Of a DNA stretch of 64,000 nucleotides, positions 24,550-36,000 are shown piece by piece. The stretch is taken from assembly GCA_950022655.1 (NCBI GenBank), contig OX465579.1, positions 48,773,950 to 48,837,949 on the forward strand, in the 5' to 3' direction. Under the pieces are notes generated by a model. That model was not told the origin of the DNA. It saw nothing but the letters and a program-made list of their open reading frames with translations, and did not search any database. The DNA comes from Alentia gelatinosa. Lineage: Eukaryota; Annelida; Polychaeta; Phyllodocida; Polynoidae. Made by a program: the position numbers and the translations under genes. The stretch's first letter is position 1. Every line of letters starts with the position of its first letter.

Positions 24550-24840
24550 TGACACTACGCCATTCAGACACCCAGGTATCAAGCAAAGTAGTGTGCTGCC
24601 ATGTTGTTTTAAGATGTGTATGGGAGCTATGACAGATCGTTAATTTTTCTGTTGAATACTGCAGTTAACCGCACAAAGAAGGTAAATAAAGATAGGCATT
24701 GATGTTATGAATGTGTATAGCACACTCTGGCGCTAAAATTCTGTCCAAAGTACACAAACTCTCCAAACATTTGGTCTCCGCTAGCAGGTTAGTGGCTTGC
24801 AGATGGCGCCCGTTCACGTTGATAATACTCGTGGCGACCC
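24550..24840. repeat. Interspersed repeat family R, partial copy
   Basis: Shares with 40700-40960 the order: cca-ttc-aca, tcaagca-agtagtgtgctgcca, gttaaccgcacaa, ggtaaataaa, gatgttatgaatgtgtat and cgcccgttca-gttga. More diverged than the copies at 23.5 and 40.7 kb. Confidence 0.6.
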
Positions 24841-24861
24841 AAACTGCCAGTTACACAGTAT

Positions 24862-25369
24862 TTACCTACTATATTTAAAACGGTAGAATTCCGTCGAATC
24901 CGCTTGAAGTTGCTCCCATACATAGAGACATAGTGAACCCGATCTAGGCCTGGAGATTGAAGGGCCACGAGAGTGAGATTCTCGTACAGTACTTAACTGA
25001 ATCTTGCTACTATTTTTTGTTTTTCTCTACACAGATGTACTTCTATTCTTATGATTTGTTTCTAGATGTACTAAAAACATTATTTGGAAGTGTAGTTTTC
25101 TAATCTACCTTTCTCGTGAGAAACCAATGAGATTACATTTCGCTGGTTCCCTACCATGGTTCTGGTAGCCCTTTCAAGACTCCGCTGACAACTTCCCCCC
25201 ACCCACCACCACTCCATCGACCAGTCTAAGTATTTGACCCACCTCAGACATCCAGCTCTGTGGAGCAGTCAGCAGAGTGTTCGGCTAGGGATGCGGGTGA
25301 AGGGAGTTCGATTCCCGTATTGGCTTTTGACTTTTCGGGTTTTTTCGGACCCGACGAAGTCGCTAGTAC
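24862..25369 (+). repeat. SINE-like interspersed repeat with tRNA-type B box, copy 1
   Basis: 508 bp, from ttacctactatat to gacgaagtcgctagt. It aligns throughout with 46105-46598. A tRNA-like part (about 25256-25330) has the B-box text GTTCGATTCC at 25306-25315. The block gagacatagtgaacc followed by gagtgagattctcgt also recurs at 37505-37560. It is a dispersed repeat, not a working tRNA gene. Confidence 0.7.
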
Positions 25370-27719
25370 CAGGGTAAAGATTTGTACCAACCTGACTAGT
25401 TGATGGCGTCTGATGTGGTATTGGTGAGGTACTGACAGCAAAAGCTTCAGCTGGCCAGCGAGCCAACTTGGTGGAGCATTCGCTTTATGGTTACAGTTAT
25501 CATTGATATCGATTACATAAATGATCGGAGTTTCCCAACCTGCCATACCGGAAGGTGTTGTATAATTGGTGGTGATTATCGTTGATAGCGTCAGTTTATA
25601 TAGTCACGATTATTGTTGAGCGATGCAGTAGGTTATGGAAAGTGCCTGCGGTTTTCACTTATTAAACGTGAAGTTACAGTAAATTGTTTCTGACAATCTG
25701 AATAACCACAGGAAAATTCTGAAACGCCATTTATATATAATCCTTTGCCGTAAATCTTACTTCATTTGAATAAGATTGAGCACCTGGAAAACATTAATTA
25801 GAACTGGCCATTGGACCTCTACAACTAGTCTGACCCTCTCATTAACCATTTTATTGACCGTTTCGGCAACGATTATAAACGATGTTTGTGTCTATGGAAC
25901 ACCCAAAAGGCTTCAAGCAGTCTTTGTTGAGTCACCCAAGCTGATAGCCCATCTCAGATGCGTGTATATTATTTGTAGATTCTATGCCAGGACTGGTTTA
26001 GCAGGTCAACTATGCAATGGTACACGTTCTACCCTAAATGATCTTGAGTACGGGGTACGCGCCAACAGTTTTACTATGCATGTATATATAATTGGCGTCA
26101 CTCCCTAGGATGTTAAAGGCATATCACACAATTTGGCTTGACAAGTAAAACCTATGTCAATTTCCTAAACATTTAATATGGAAATTAAATAGAATTTGGG
26201 TGTCACCATGCTTGTTTTGATATAGAGATCAATATTATGATACTTTCATGATGGAATATATAGACATTCTTTAAAGTTCCTTTATGTCCTTTTCCTCAGA
26301 CTTTCACAGAATATAGTAGATGTGGAGTACTACACATCTAAATTCATAGGTCACCTCCTTGTTTTCGAGGGAATTGAGAAATCCAAAATGTAAATTGTCC
26401 CATTTCATCTATTGAAATTAGATGAACTGGACACAATGTTAAATTTACTCATTTAGTAATAGAATGAATAAAAAAGAACCAGTTTGAAGCTGGTTCTTTG
26501 TGATTCATTCTTGTATGTTTGTTTTCATTAATTTAATGGATGTAATGCAGAAATGAGACCCCGCCCTTCTTCGGCCCAAATTACCCACTGGGCAGAACCC
26601 AGTTGAATTTAACATTTTCTATAGCCAAGACTATAACCTTTGTCATCCAAGTCGTTTTTAAGTGATTTTCAAGGATTTGTATTTCAACCCTCTCCAGACA
26701 CCAAAATGACATTTTCCTGTGCAATAATGACCCATATCCCTCTCCTCTTCGCTTTTTCATACAACAAATAGGGAAAATTCAAGAGTGACCTTTATACTTA
26801 CTGTTGCAAGACTTGGCACATTCTACTTGGTCCAGCCTTAGGATTTGAAAGGACCTCTCATTTCAATATGTGTGCCTTGTTACTAAACCTGTCGTGATCC
26901 AGATGGTTACTATTGCAGAACTTGATTATATTTAGCAGGTGTCAGGCAGGATGAAAAGGGGTTATATATTGCCATGTAACAAATAACATTTACAGATCAT
27001 ACTTTTCAGTGGAAAAGGGGACTAGTAAATGGTAAGTACAGCTATTACTTTCATCACTATTGTCAGATTCTGATGCACAGACTGGAGAATAAAGTCAAGC
27101 TACATGTGGAACATATGGATAAGGGCAGGCGAAAATTATTGTTCAAGGCATTTCAGATAATGTAGCAATTACCGTGCATAGCTATAGCTTGTTCTCGTTG
27201 TAGGAACATAGAATACGTCTTGTTTTTCACAGTGCAATTGCATTAATCAATGTGGTACTGATGTAAATGCTGTTTATAAACCCTGATACTTAGATTTTGC
27301 TAGACAAGATTATCAAGCATTGGGTTTGGACTGTTTCACATGTATATTGCTCAATCGAAGATGATTCTGAAATTTGGGAATTAGATAAAACAGACATGAA
27401 TAATTCATCGCAGTAAATATTGTTTCAGTTGATACAAAGGAAGGTTATAGAATTAGATATTCCAATCAGTAGTATGAGACTATCACACCAACTTAGGATT
27501 GAGTACTTCATTAGGATATAAACAAGGCAGTCAAGCAGAGCAGTGTCAGCAGTTGTCACTGGCTTTGGTGAAACAATTCTTATGAATGAAATAATCATTG
27601 AAAAATTGTGTAATTTGGGATAAAGGTATGCCATACTTCATGAACCTCAATGCTGATAATGATGATATTTAGACAAAAGCAACGAATTTTATATAGGGAG
27701 GGCACCCCAGTTTTTTTTT
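25370..27719. other. Intergenic AT-rich sequence, no gene seen
   Basis: No recognisable coding region. A 49-nt hairpin at 26462-26510 is the one structured item. The open frame at 25776-26108 is unremarkable. Confidence 0.6.
26462..26510. repeat. Near-perfect hairpin
   Basis: Arms gaatgaat / attcattc outside and aaagaaccag / ctggttcttt inside, with the loop tttgaag. Two nested perfect arms separated by 3-4 nt bulges. Could be a tiny MITE remnant or a structured transcript element. Confidence 0.8.
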
Positions 27720-27724
27720 TATAA

Positions 27725-28510
27725 AGAAGAATGATGACCATAGATGAAATATACAAAAGATACAAAGTACATTGCACCTTCTTGCATTTGCTCCAAATTA
27801 GGAGGAGTATTCCATGGCTGCATAAAATGGATTTTGGGAAAACACAAGATTGTATTAATCCCATTTTTGTGAACGATTCCTTTGACACTGCCATTAATAT
27901 ATTTAAGTCAAAGAACAAAAACTTGTATAGGGTTGTAAGCTCTTTCAAAACAAAAATTCCGGCAGCACAAAAACATTGGTGTATTGATTACAGAATTCCA
28001 ATGGACGATGTAAGCCGATAGAAAATCATATTCACTAATGCTCTCTGTTTGGCAAGAGAAACAAAATATCAGTCTCTCCAATATAGGATTATAAACAGAG
28101 TTGTACTCACCAATAAGTATCTGATGAAACGAAAAATTAAAGAGAGTAATAGATGCAATTTTTGCCATGCTGAGGATACCATTGAGCACCTTTTTTTAGA
28201 ATGTAATAACTGTGCTTCACAGTGGAAAGCTATTCAAACATGGTTGAATGCAATCTGCAACTATCGTCTTGACTTAACAGCAGTATATACTTTTGGGTTC
28301 AGAGGAAAATGTTTCAGAATCGAAATTGTATAATTATATATGCTTAACAGTGAAATTTTATATCTATAGACAACGCTTAATCAAAGAGAATCAACTATCA
28401 TTGTTCGAATGATGTAATGAATTTAGACAAAAATTGTGTGTCGAGAAATATCTATGTTCCTAGGAAAACAAGGACAAAGCCTTTAAGAAGTGGCGGAGGC
28501 TTTTTAATAG
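27725..28510 (+). pseudogene. LINE 3'-end remnant (C-terminal zinc-finger-like region)
   Basis: Two frames in sequence. At 27731-28021 is an aromatic-rich conserved C-terminal stretch. At 28049-28333, ESNRCNFCHAEDTIEHLFLE matches the C-x2-C-x7-H-x4-C finger found after RT in many non-LTR retrotransposons. Downstream, out of frame, text reading like KWRRLFN marks the end near 28510. Stops and frameshifts show it is inactive; the RT and endonuclease are absent (5' truncation). Confidence 0.75.
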
Positions 28511-29737
28511 CATGTAACCATATTATCAAATCCGCATCAAGATCAGAACATAATGTTACACAGGTTGTTAGTCAGGAAAAAGCTCTTCACCTTTTGGGGA
28601 GTGTAGATTGTAAGGGTGGAGGATGAGTCCAATAGGAATGGAGAAACAGGGGTAACTGCAGTTTGAAGCTGTTTTGTCATGTAAAGTAAACTGGTGTATT
28701 ACTATTTATCTTTGCCAAGTTATGATTGTGAATATGTAATTTCCCATATTATGTTTAAGTGCCCACGTATGTAGTCATTGTGTGGTCCGTTGCTGTGTTT
28801 CAATTTGAATGTCACTTTTTCCCGACTTGATTATGTAGCCTTGTCAGCAAACATTTGTGTAATACTTCTGTCTGTCCTTGTACTCATATACAAAAAAGAA
28901 AAAAAGCAGCATTTGCCTCAAGTATTTAATAGTTCAAGTTTTCAGACTAGACTAACTAGGAAGAAGGAACTAAAATCTGAACGTGTTTTCCTCTTATAAC
29001 TAGTATCTGTTCAACTAGGATTGTTCCATTGGAGTCAAATGACTTTGTAAGGAATTACCAACTTTTTATATAGTTTATTACTCACCAAACATGTTCAGAC
29101 AAATCTATTTTATTGCAATGTAACTAAAATTGTATGATCAATAAAAAAAGAACATTGCCCGTTATTAAAAAAATAAGATAAAATAAATTCTCCACTGCAA
29201 ATATCTTTTAATTTTGATAAGTTTTAGTAAGAATATCAGAATATTTGGACTAAATGGTCACCAAATGGTCACAACTCTGGAACACAGAACATAGCAACGT
29301 GTGCGGTGGCCGTCACTCAGTGCTAAAACAATACATTTCTCAATAATTGCTCTTCGAACAAATGGTTCTCCACACGCGCCCGGTCATCACATCTAATATC
29401 GAAATATACCTCCTGAAAGCTGAGATTCAGGGCTTTTCAGTGAATATAAATATAGGAGTAATTTAAATTGTGACTTCATTTAAGAAGGATTGGCCTGGAC
29501 CTATACCCTGCTCCATGGCCCCTGCTTTGTCAGACACAGTGTTTAATTCATCCATTTGCTGAGTTGTTTTGCCTCTTTAAGTGCCAAAACACTATTCAGA
29601 CAATCAGAGGGCATACTGGGCTTCACTTTAGTGCTAGCACGAAGTTTCTATGACACAAACAACTTGATCAAGCACTAATTTGAATAAATACACAATATTA
29701 CCATGATTTCGATCTGAGTGGCCGTATTCTCCGCGTA

Positions 29738-29800
29738 GTTGACGCGTAGTAATACTCCAAGCGATAGCGAGGAGTATTGCGTAGCGTCAACTACAAGGAG
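29738..29800. repeat. 63-nt imperfect palindrome
   Basis: GTAGTTGACGC ... GCGTCAACTAC outer arms, with AATACTCC ... GGAGTATT inner arms around agcgatagcg. A compact fold-back structure. Confidence 0.85.
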
Positions 29801-30518
29801 CATGATTAGTACTCCAAATGAAGTACCCTCAAGCCAAATAAACCTGAGTGCATCAAGCGCTAAAGGCTATCAGAGAGCGATCTGAGTGTCATAGCTGACC
29901 TATTAGCCAGAGAAGTAGGGCAGTTGACCTGCCATGATAAATTCGGTCACAACTGTGACAAGTTGAATGGTATATGTGCTATGCTAGACCAGGCACAAGT
30001 CAAAATCAAAAATGTTAGCCAACAAATGACAAACACCTCAAAAGAAATATGATACATGAAATATGATAAAGTAAAACATATACATGATATACTTCTATAC
30101 TATAATAGATATTCCTCTTGATGATACTTGAGAACAACTATTAAATCCATTCCCTGGGTCTATTGAAACATTCTTGATACTTTCAAATACAAATGGCTTA
30201 CTGATCAATAATTTCCTATGATATTCTCTAACTTTTATTTGATGAGATCTTGGTATACCGCGCTCTTCCATTATAAATGGAAATACCATTTGCTCCTAGT
30301 CTATATACTTGAGTTCCTCAAATTCAATCTTAATCTGACTAAGACTTTCCTCCATTATTCTTGAACTACATGACCGATTTTAAAAATTCAAATATGTTTG
30401 TGATCCTCTCTTACCGGACTATCTGTTATATATATTATTCTATTTATAGATATGAAATTCAATTTTTCATTACCGTAGCTACAGAACATTGACACAGACC
30501 TTTTACCCTTCAAAATGA

Positions 30519-30582
30519 TCACTATTATTATGACCATGTCTCTGGAACCCACTATTATTATGACCATGTCTCTGGAACCCGC
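30519..30582. repeat. 33-bp tandem duplication
   Basis: cactattattatgaccatgt followed by ctctggaaccc occurs twice in a row, nearly identical, so it is recent. Confidence 0.85.
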
Positions 30583-31068
30583 TGCTCTCGAAACGGTCAC
30601 TAACTGGTCACTATCACATATGGTCATGATTGAAAAACAGGCCCCTGAAAAATGCAAGCACTGCACCACTCAGCCAGCTTGTGTTTAACCTACTGCAATA
30701 CTCAACCTAATTTGTCACGGTCACTCTTTTTTTAATCGTTTCACATCCAGTAATGAACTATATGATGATTGTGTTTATGGACCTTTGACTGCCCTCGATG
30801 CATCGGAATCTATTTTCGTATATTCGCATTCGATGATATATTATTGTTCTTCCAAATGGAATATGGGGGACTTTTTTTTCACCGATTCATACCGTAAAAA
30901 TTGCGTTCCAACCCATTGATAATGAATGCTCCCTATTTGACACATATTGATGAAAATATGATGTGCCTTTAACGACGGGCGCTGTGACGTCTATGCATTT
31001 GCTACTTATTTTATGTAGGAGGCAACTGGTAATATCTGTGTCTATACTTGGACTATTGACTAAACCTG

Positions 31069-31886
31069 GGCCCTGTTTTTCAGTCACAACAATCGTTATG
31101 AACGACATGTTTTTGCTCTGAGTGTGCTATAGTCGCGACATTTTAGAGGGTCGGACAATTATCGCCACTCTACGACACGTAGGGCGGTGTGAGGTGTGCT
31201 ATAGTCACGACACTCGGTGGCCACTGGACCGGAAAGTGTCACCCTAATATCGTAGTTCTAAGACCACTCTGGACATGTCGTACCGAATGCGCAACTTCAC
31301 TTCCCTTTGGAATTAAGCAATGAAATTTAAACACGAGTTAGGTATACATATAACCTATCATTGTACCAAAAATGAAGAAAAACGGCCGCACTATTCCGAA
31401 GTTATCGGCGTTATGAATTTCGTCATAGCAATCTCTGCTCTGGTAGCCAGTGTACAAGCACGCCTCCGCTAATTTATGCGGCAACCTTGACCCTCTGCAG
31501 CTGTCACATGACAAACACAGCTGGTTCCCGGGTCCAGGCTCTTACAGAGATTGGAATCAGAATTCCACTCACTTTTCGTGGGAATTAAGTCTTGAAACTT
31601 TAACACGAGTAAGGGATACCCATAACCTATAATCGTACCAAATATGAAGAAGATCGTCTTGTCAGATTCGCCGATATGACCAAAACGGTTCCCTGGTTCT
31701 TTGATAGAACCTAAGACAATTCTATATTTGTCGTAATGACCGACAATTTTCGTGGCGATCTCCCGTGGCGCACTACGATCGTGACTATAGAACACCCGCC
31801 ATCTTTTGTCTTCCAAAGTGTCGTTCATTCGCTGTACGATCTTAGGGTATCGGTAATAACGATTGTCGTGACTGAAAAACAGGGCC
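31069..31886. mobile_element. PIF/Harbinger-like MITE with CTG target duplication
   Basis: 818 bp with inverted ends GGCCCTGTTTTTCAGTCAC ... reverse complement, flanked by CTG at 31066-31068 and 31887-31889. A 3-bp CWG duplication with ends starting GG is characteristic of PIF/Harbinger. Internal arms repeat in inverted order, including the block aattaagcaatgaaatttaa shared with 18530 and 49289. No transposase is present. Confidence 0.85.
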
Positions 31887-32735
31887 CTGGTCTGGTGATA
31901 GTAGTAAATAATCGTTTTAGATTAAACTGTCTAGTTATTTCTATCATGTCTTTATTCCTTATCTACCTCTCTTTTTTCTAGCGTCTACGTTTATGTCACC
32001 CATGATCCAATTTTCCGAATTTCCACACTGCAATTGAATTTGATCATCTAAATTCACAGATGGCTGAAGTACAGCATACACCATCACCTCTTAGCAGGGA
32101 TCAAGAAACTATTTCGACAGAGAAGTTATCATCTATTTCTTTGCACTGCAGACTTGGGAGAAGATGGAAAGTTACACGAACAGCTTCATTATATTTGGGA
32201 TTCCTTTGCCTTGTTAGTATAAAGACCGTTTCACCAGTGTTTCCTTTCAATTTATTGACACAACATTTCAGAATAACTCGAATCTCTAAGCAATGATAAT
32301 ATCAAATTTGCTCACAAGACCTATGATTTAGTAATGTTATTCTATATCCATTTTACAGGGTATGACTTCTAACATTACTGGGCCTACTTTACTGGAACTT
32401 CAGAGATTGACAGACACTACCACTGAGGCGATATCTTGGCTTTTCCCAATAAGAGCCGCCGTAGGACTTTCTGGAGCAGTACTGTGTGGGGCACTTATTG
32501 ACAAGTTTAATCATTGGACATTGCTAAGTTTGATGATGGCTGATGCAGCTTTGTGCCATTTTCTTATTCCATATATGTATACTTTTACATCTCTGTCCAT
32601 TGTCAGCAGCATTTCAAGAATCGGAACAACATTTTTCGTCACAGGTAAGCTTTGTTAAGAAAATGTGCACATAGTGCACTGATGTAACCTGAATAGGGGT
32701 TTCATGTCTTAAGAAAAATACTAAACCTCAAAAGA

Positions 32736-34140
32736 CATTATTCCCTAACCGGCGGGTTGGTGTTTAATGCGCTGCGGAGCTGGGTCCCGGTCGTTAGGGA
32801 GGCCTCCCGGCTCCCCTCTCCACCCCCTCCCGGGCAAACCATGTGATCGGCTCCACCCTCCACCTCTGCCGCCTCAGTACCTCGGCCTCACTCGCCTCCT
32901 GCTCATCGAATGGTAAAGAAGTCCCTCACCCCAGCTCACCGCCCCACTCAACACCACGTGGTAGGTCAACCCTTCACTATGGGCAAAGTAGCAACGCGCT
33001 CGGCTAAACCCCCAACACCAATTACTCGCCAAACCACCACTACAAAGAAAAGGGCGACCAAGACAACTGCTGCAGCGAAAATGACAGAATCTGACTGGCC
33101 AGGCTGGAGGCCGCTATCGCCTCCCTATCGCCTCCCTGGCGGACCGGGCAGCCGCCCACGTTCCAGCCTGCCCCCCCCTCTCCTGCCGTAGCACATCATC
33201 AACGTGGCCCTCTTCCTCGGCCGTGCGGACCCCATCGGCCTCGGGCCGAGAGCTGCCCTCCTCAGGGCCTCCAACCTCATGCCTGCGAAGGGCCAGGGCA
33301 GGCTGGCCTCACAGTCCTCCTCCACTCCTCAAACGCTCGGTCTTCCTCGGACCCTCCTCTTCCCCTGGCGGTCCCGACCCTCCCCGGCTCCCCAGCGTGC
33401 CCGGTGGCCGCGTGGGCCCACTACACCCGGGCATTCACGCCTGGAGCTGCCGCCTTCACCGACCTGGTGGGCCTCCCCCTTACTCCGAACAGCTGTCCTC
33501 CATGCGGCCCTCCACCAAGCCAGCATCACCGCTGCCCTCTCCTACTCTCTTCACTCCCTACGGCTCGGCGGAGCCCAGCAGGCGGCTCTCCATGGAGCAA
33601 ACATCACGGCAGCTTGGTCTCCGACTCTTCCCTCAGGGCCTATGTTCTGGCCGACGCCTCCCTCGCCGCCGCCAACGCCCTCACGACAGCCTTTGGCATT
33701 TAATTCTTATCTCCACCAATTGCATTGGCAATTGCCTAAGGACTCTCTCTCTGGATATTTTCAATAAAGTTCAAATATCCATACTCCGGGTCCGTGTTAG
33801 TCATTATTCCCTAACCGGCGGGTTGGGGTTTAATGCGCGGCGGACCTGGGTCCCAGTCATTCTCCACCCCCTCCCGGGCAAACCACGTGATCGGCTCCAC
33901 CCTCCACCTCAGCCGCCACCTCGGTACCTCGGCCTCACTCACCTCCTGCTTATCGAACGGTAAAGAACCTCCGGCCCACCCTACAAACAATAACTTTCTC
34001 CTCCTCGCCTCCCTCTCTCCGGCCAGTAGGGCTTTAATTCTTATCTCCACCAATTGCCTCGGCAATTGCCTAAGGACTCTCTCTCCGTATATTTTCAATA
34101 AAGTTCAAATATCCATACTCCGGGTCCGTGTTAGTCATTA
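32736..34140 (+). mobile_element. Tyrosine-recombinase retrotransposon derivative with split direct repeats (A1-B1-A2-B2)
   Basis: Layout: A1 32736-32920, internal region 32921-33698, B1 33699-33801, A2 33802-33967, unique 65 bp, B2 34033-34135, then CATTA. A1/A2 and B1/B2 are near-identical pairs. The sequence CATTA occurs at the left edge (32736), at the B1/A2 junction (33802) and at the right edge (34136). This arrangement is the split-direct-repeat plan known in the Ngaro/PAT-type branch of DIRS-order retrotransposons. The internal region keeps a Gag-like start (ATG at 32910, Lys/Thr-rich) and a frameshifted tyrosine-recombinase end (H-S-L-R-L-G-G-A at about 33552-33575). RT and RNase H are missing, so it is non-autonomous. 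It lies in intron 2 of the MFSD4-like copy 1, sense orientation. Confidence 0.8.
33412..33700 (+). pseudogene. Tyrosine recombinase C-terminal remnant
   Basis: In one frame YSLHSLRLGGAQQAALHGAN gives the H-x-x-R block of tyrosine recombinases, with R at 33561. About 20 codons on, in the +1-shifted frame, SDSSLRAYVLADAS gives the candidate Tyr nucleophile. The preceding PLTPN also resembles the family. At least two frameshifts mean that it cannot be active. Confidence 0.72.
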
Positions 34141-36000
34141 CTGTTCATAGTCTTGAGGTGAAACTATGAACCAACCAAAGAACTACAACTTGCTTTATCT
34201 AAGGATTTATGTTCAATTTCCGTGTGTCTACATTTGCCATTCTACGAAAAAATGTAGTTTGGGGAATAAAAAGAACCTCTGAATAATTTTCTAGCGGCCC
34301 AGAAATGGGCTATTTTTTATACTTTATTCCAAAACGATCATTTCATGGATTTTAAGTCTTGATGGGGCCTTCTCACTAGTCCCTATTGATATTTACAGTA
34401 ACTAAAGCCTTATCTAATAGACTAGCTAAAAGAGTGACAAGAAAAGAGAATTTGAAATATCTTCTATACTTACTGAAGAAAGCAGATAACCATACACAGT
34501 ATACAGTTACATAACAATTCTCATCAACATACAAAATCACATTCACTCCTGTAGAATTCATATGATACAAGTTCTATTGGATATAGCAGTACTCACAGTC
34601 TATCACTTTCTCTTATTGTCCAATGTCTCCTTGACTTGTGGATATAGATGATCCAAAGCAGTGGAATATGGGGGTAGCATTCATCAATCTCTGTTCCTTC
34701 AGTGCTGGGGTGACAACAGCATGTGGAGAGAAGCCAAATCCTCAGTAAAGGCCTCTATAGCCTAGTGTCCTATGGTCTTCAAGCCTCCTTACTGTAGTGG
34801 TGGTAATGCTTAGCAGCCTGGAGATGTTGACGCCTCGGTTCCAAGTGAGCTCTGAGTGGAAATCTGCTTCCTTATATACCTTATCGGGGGGTCAGTCCAA
34901 ATGAAGATAGGGGACGGTTAAAACACTGGGGGTGGCAGTGCAAACAGTTGGGCCTTGACCACTATCTAGAGCGAGGACCTGTTAAGAGGCACCCTGTGAT
35001 ATTCTTAATACAAACATCACACTATGGAGTCATTTACATCCTTCTAACCATACAATTTCATATTCACACCTCAAATCACCCAATTCTTAAATTCTACTGT
35101 AAAACTGGGACATATTTGCCAGTTCTCCATATGTTTTTTTCTAAGGGCCTTCCTGGTAAAATGAAATCAGCAATCATGGCTTAATCAAGGTAGTACGTTT
35201 ACATCATCCCTTATCAGGGTTATTTTACACCCCATTTTTTTGCAAAATATTTAAAAAGTATATTACTATCAGATGAAAAGTTCATGTAGGTGATATTATA
35301 GCAGTTGTCAGTTTTCTTATAGCATGTTAAATCTTTATCTTATATTTCTATAGTAGTTCAGTGTTTGTTAATGTCAGCAAAACTACAATTAGTGCTGACA
35401 GTTTTCCATCATTGTACCTAAATCTCTAGTATTCCTCTAATAAATATTTCACTATGTGGTATACACAACTAACATGGCGAAAACCTTTAGCAAACGTACT
35501 AGGGCCCTTACCGTGACATTGGGCCTGGTCAGAAGTCTAATCAAAAAGCAACCTGCTTGACATGTCCAATACGAGTAACCCTGCCAAGTCTGATACTACC
35601 CCCTTCTCAGTAAAACGCAATTTACCGATCCTCAAACCACGAACTGAGAAATTCAAAAGATCTCCTATTTACCAAATGGTTAGATTCTGTAATTTGTTGG
35701 ACTTAAACACCTAACAAACGGACTCAAAGTTATCTTTTAAGCGTGAAGTAAAGATTATCCTAGATAAAAACAATCTTTAATGTAAAAGTTTACTTTAGGT
35801 AAAGCTTATTTTCACTATGTACGGATCTGTCTAGATCCATCGTGTGAAGTTGCAGTCTGACATGGAGGATGATTTCCATCATTATGTGACAAGCACCATT
35901 TCATCTCATATTCAAAGTGATTGGTTGACAGCATTGACAATGATTGTAAGTAAAAAGCGAATCGCCTCAATCATATCTGTGCCATCTTATTACATTCTAG
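34141..36000 (+). other. Remainder of intron 2 of MFSD4-like copy 1
   Basis: AT-rich intron sequence ending in the acceptor tacattctag. No further gene or clear transposon recognised. Confidence 0.6.

Larger units (their letters stand above)
28511..31065. other. Intergenic tract with small repeats
   Basis: No gene recognised. It contains a hairpin at 29738-29800, a stretch at 29320-29365 that is the reverse complement of 23795-23845, and a 33-bp tandem duplication at about 30519-30582. Confidence 0.55.

Noticed and set aside
25256..25330. tRNA gene
   Set aside because: The B box is good, but the A box and stem pairing are poor and the segment is shared by a dispersed repeat.
32204..33325. 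CRISPR-like or phage features
   Set aside because: The direct repeats here are split repeats of a retroelement in a eukaryotic intron; no spacer structure exists anywhere in the window.
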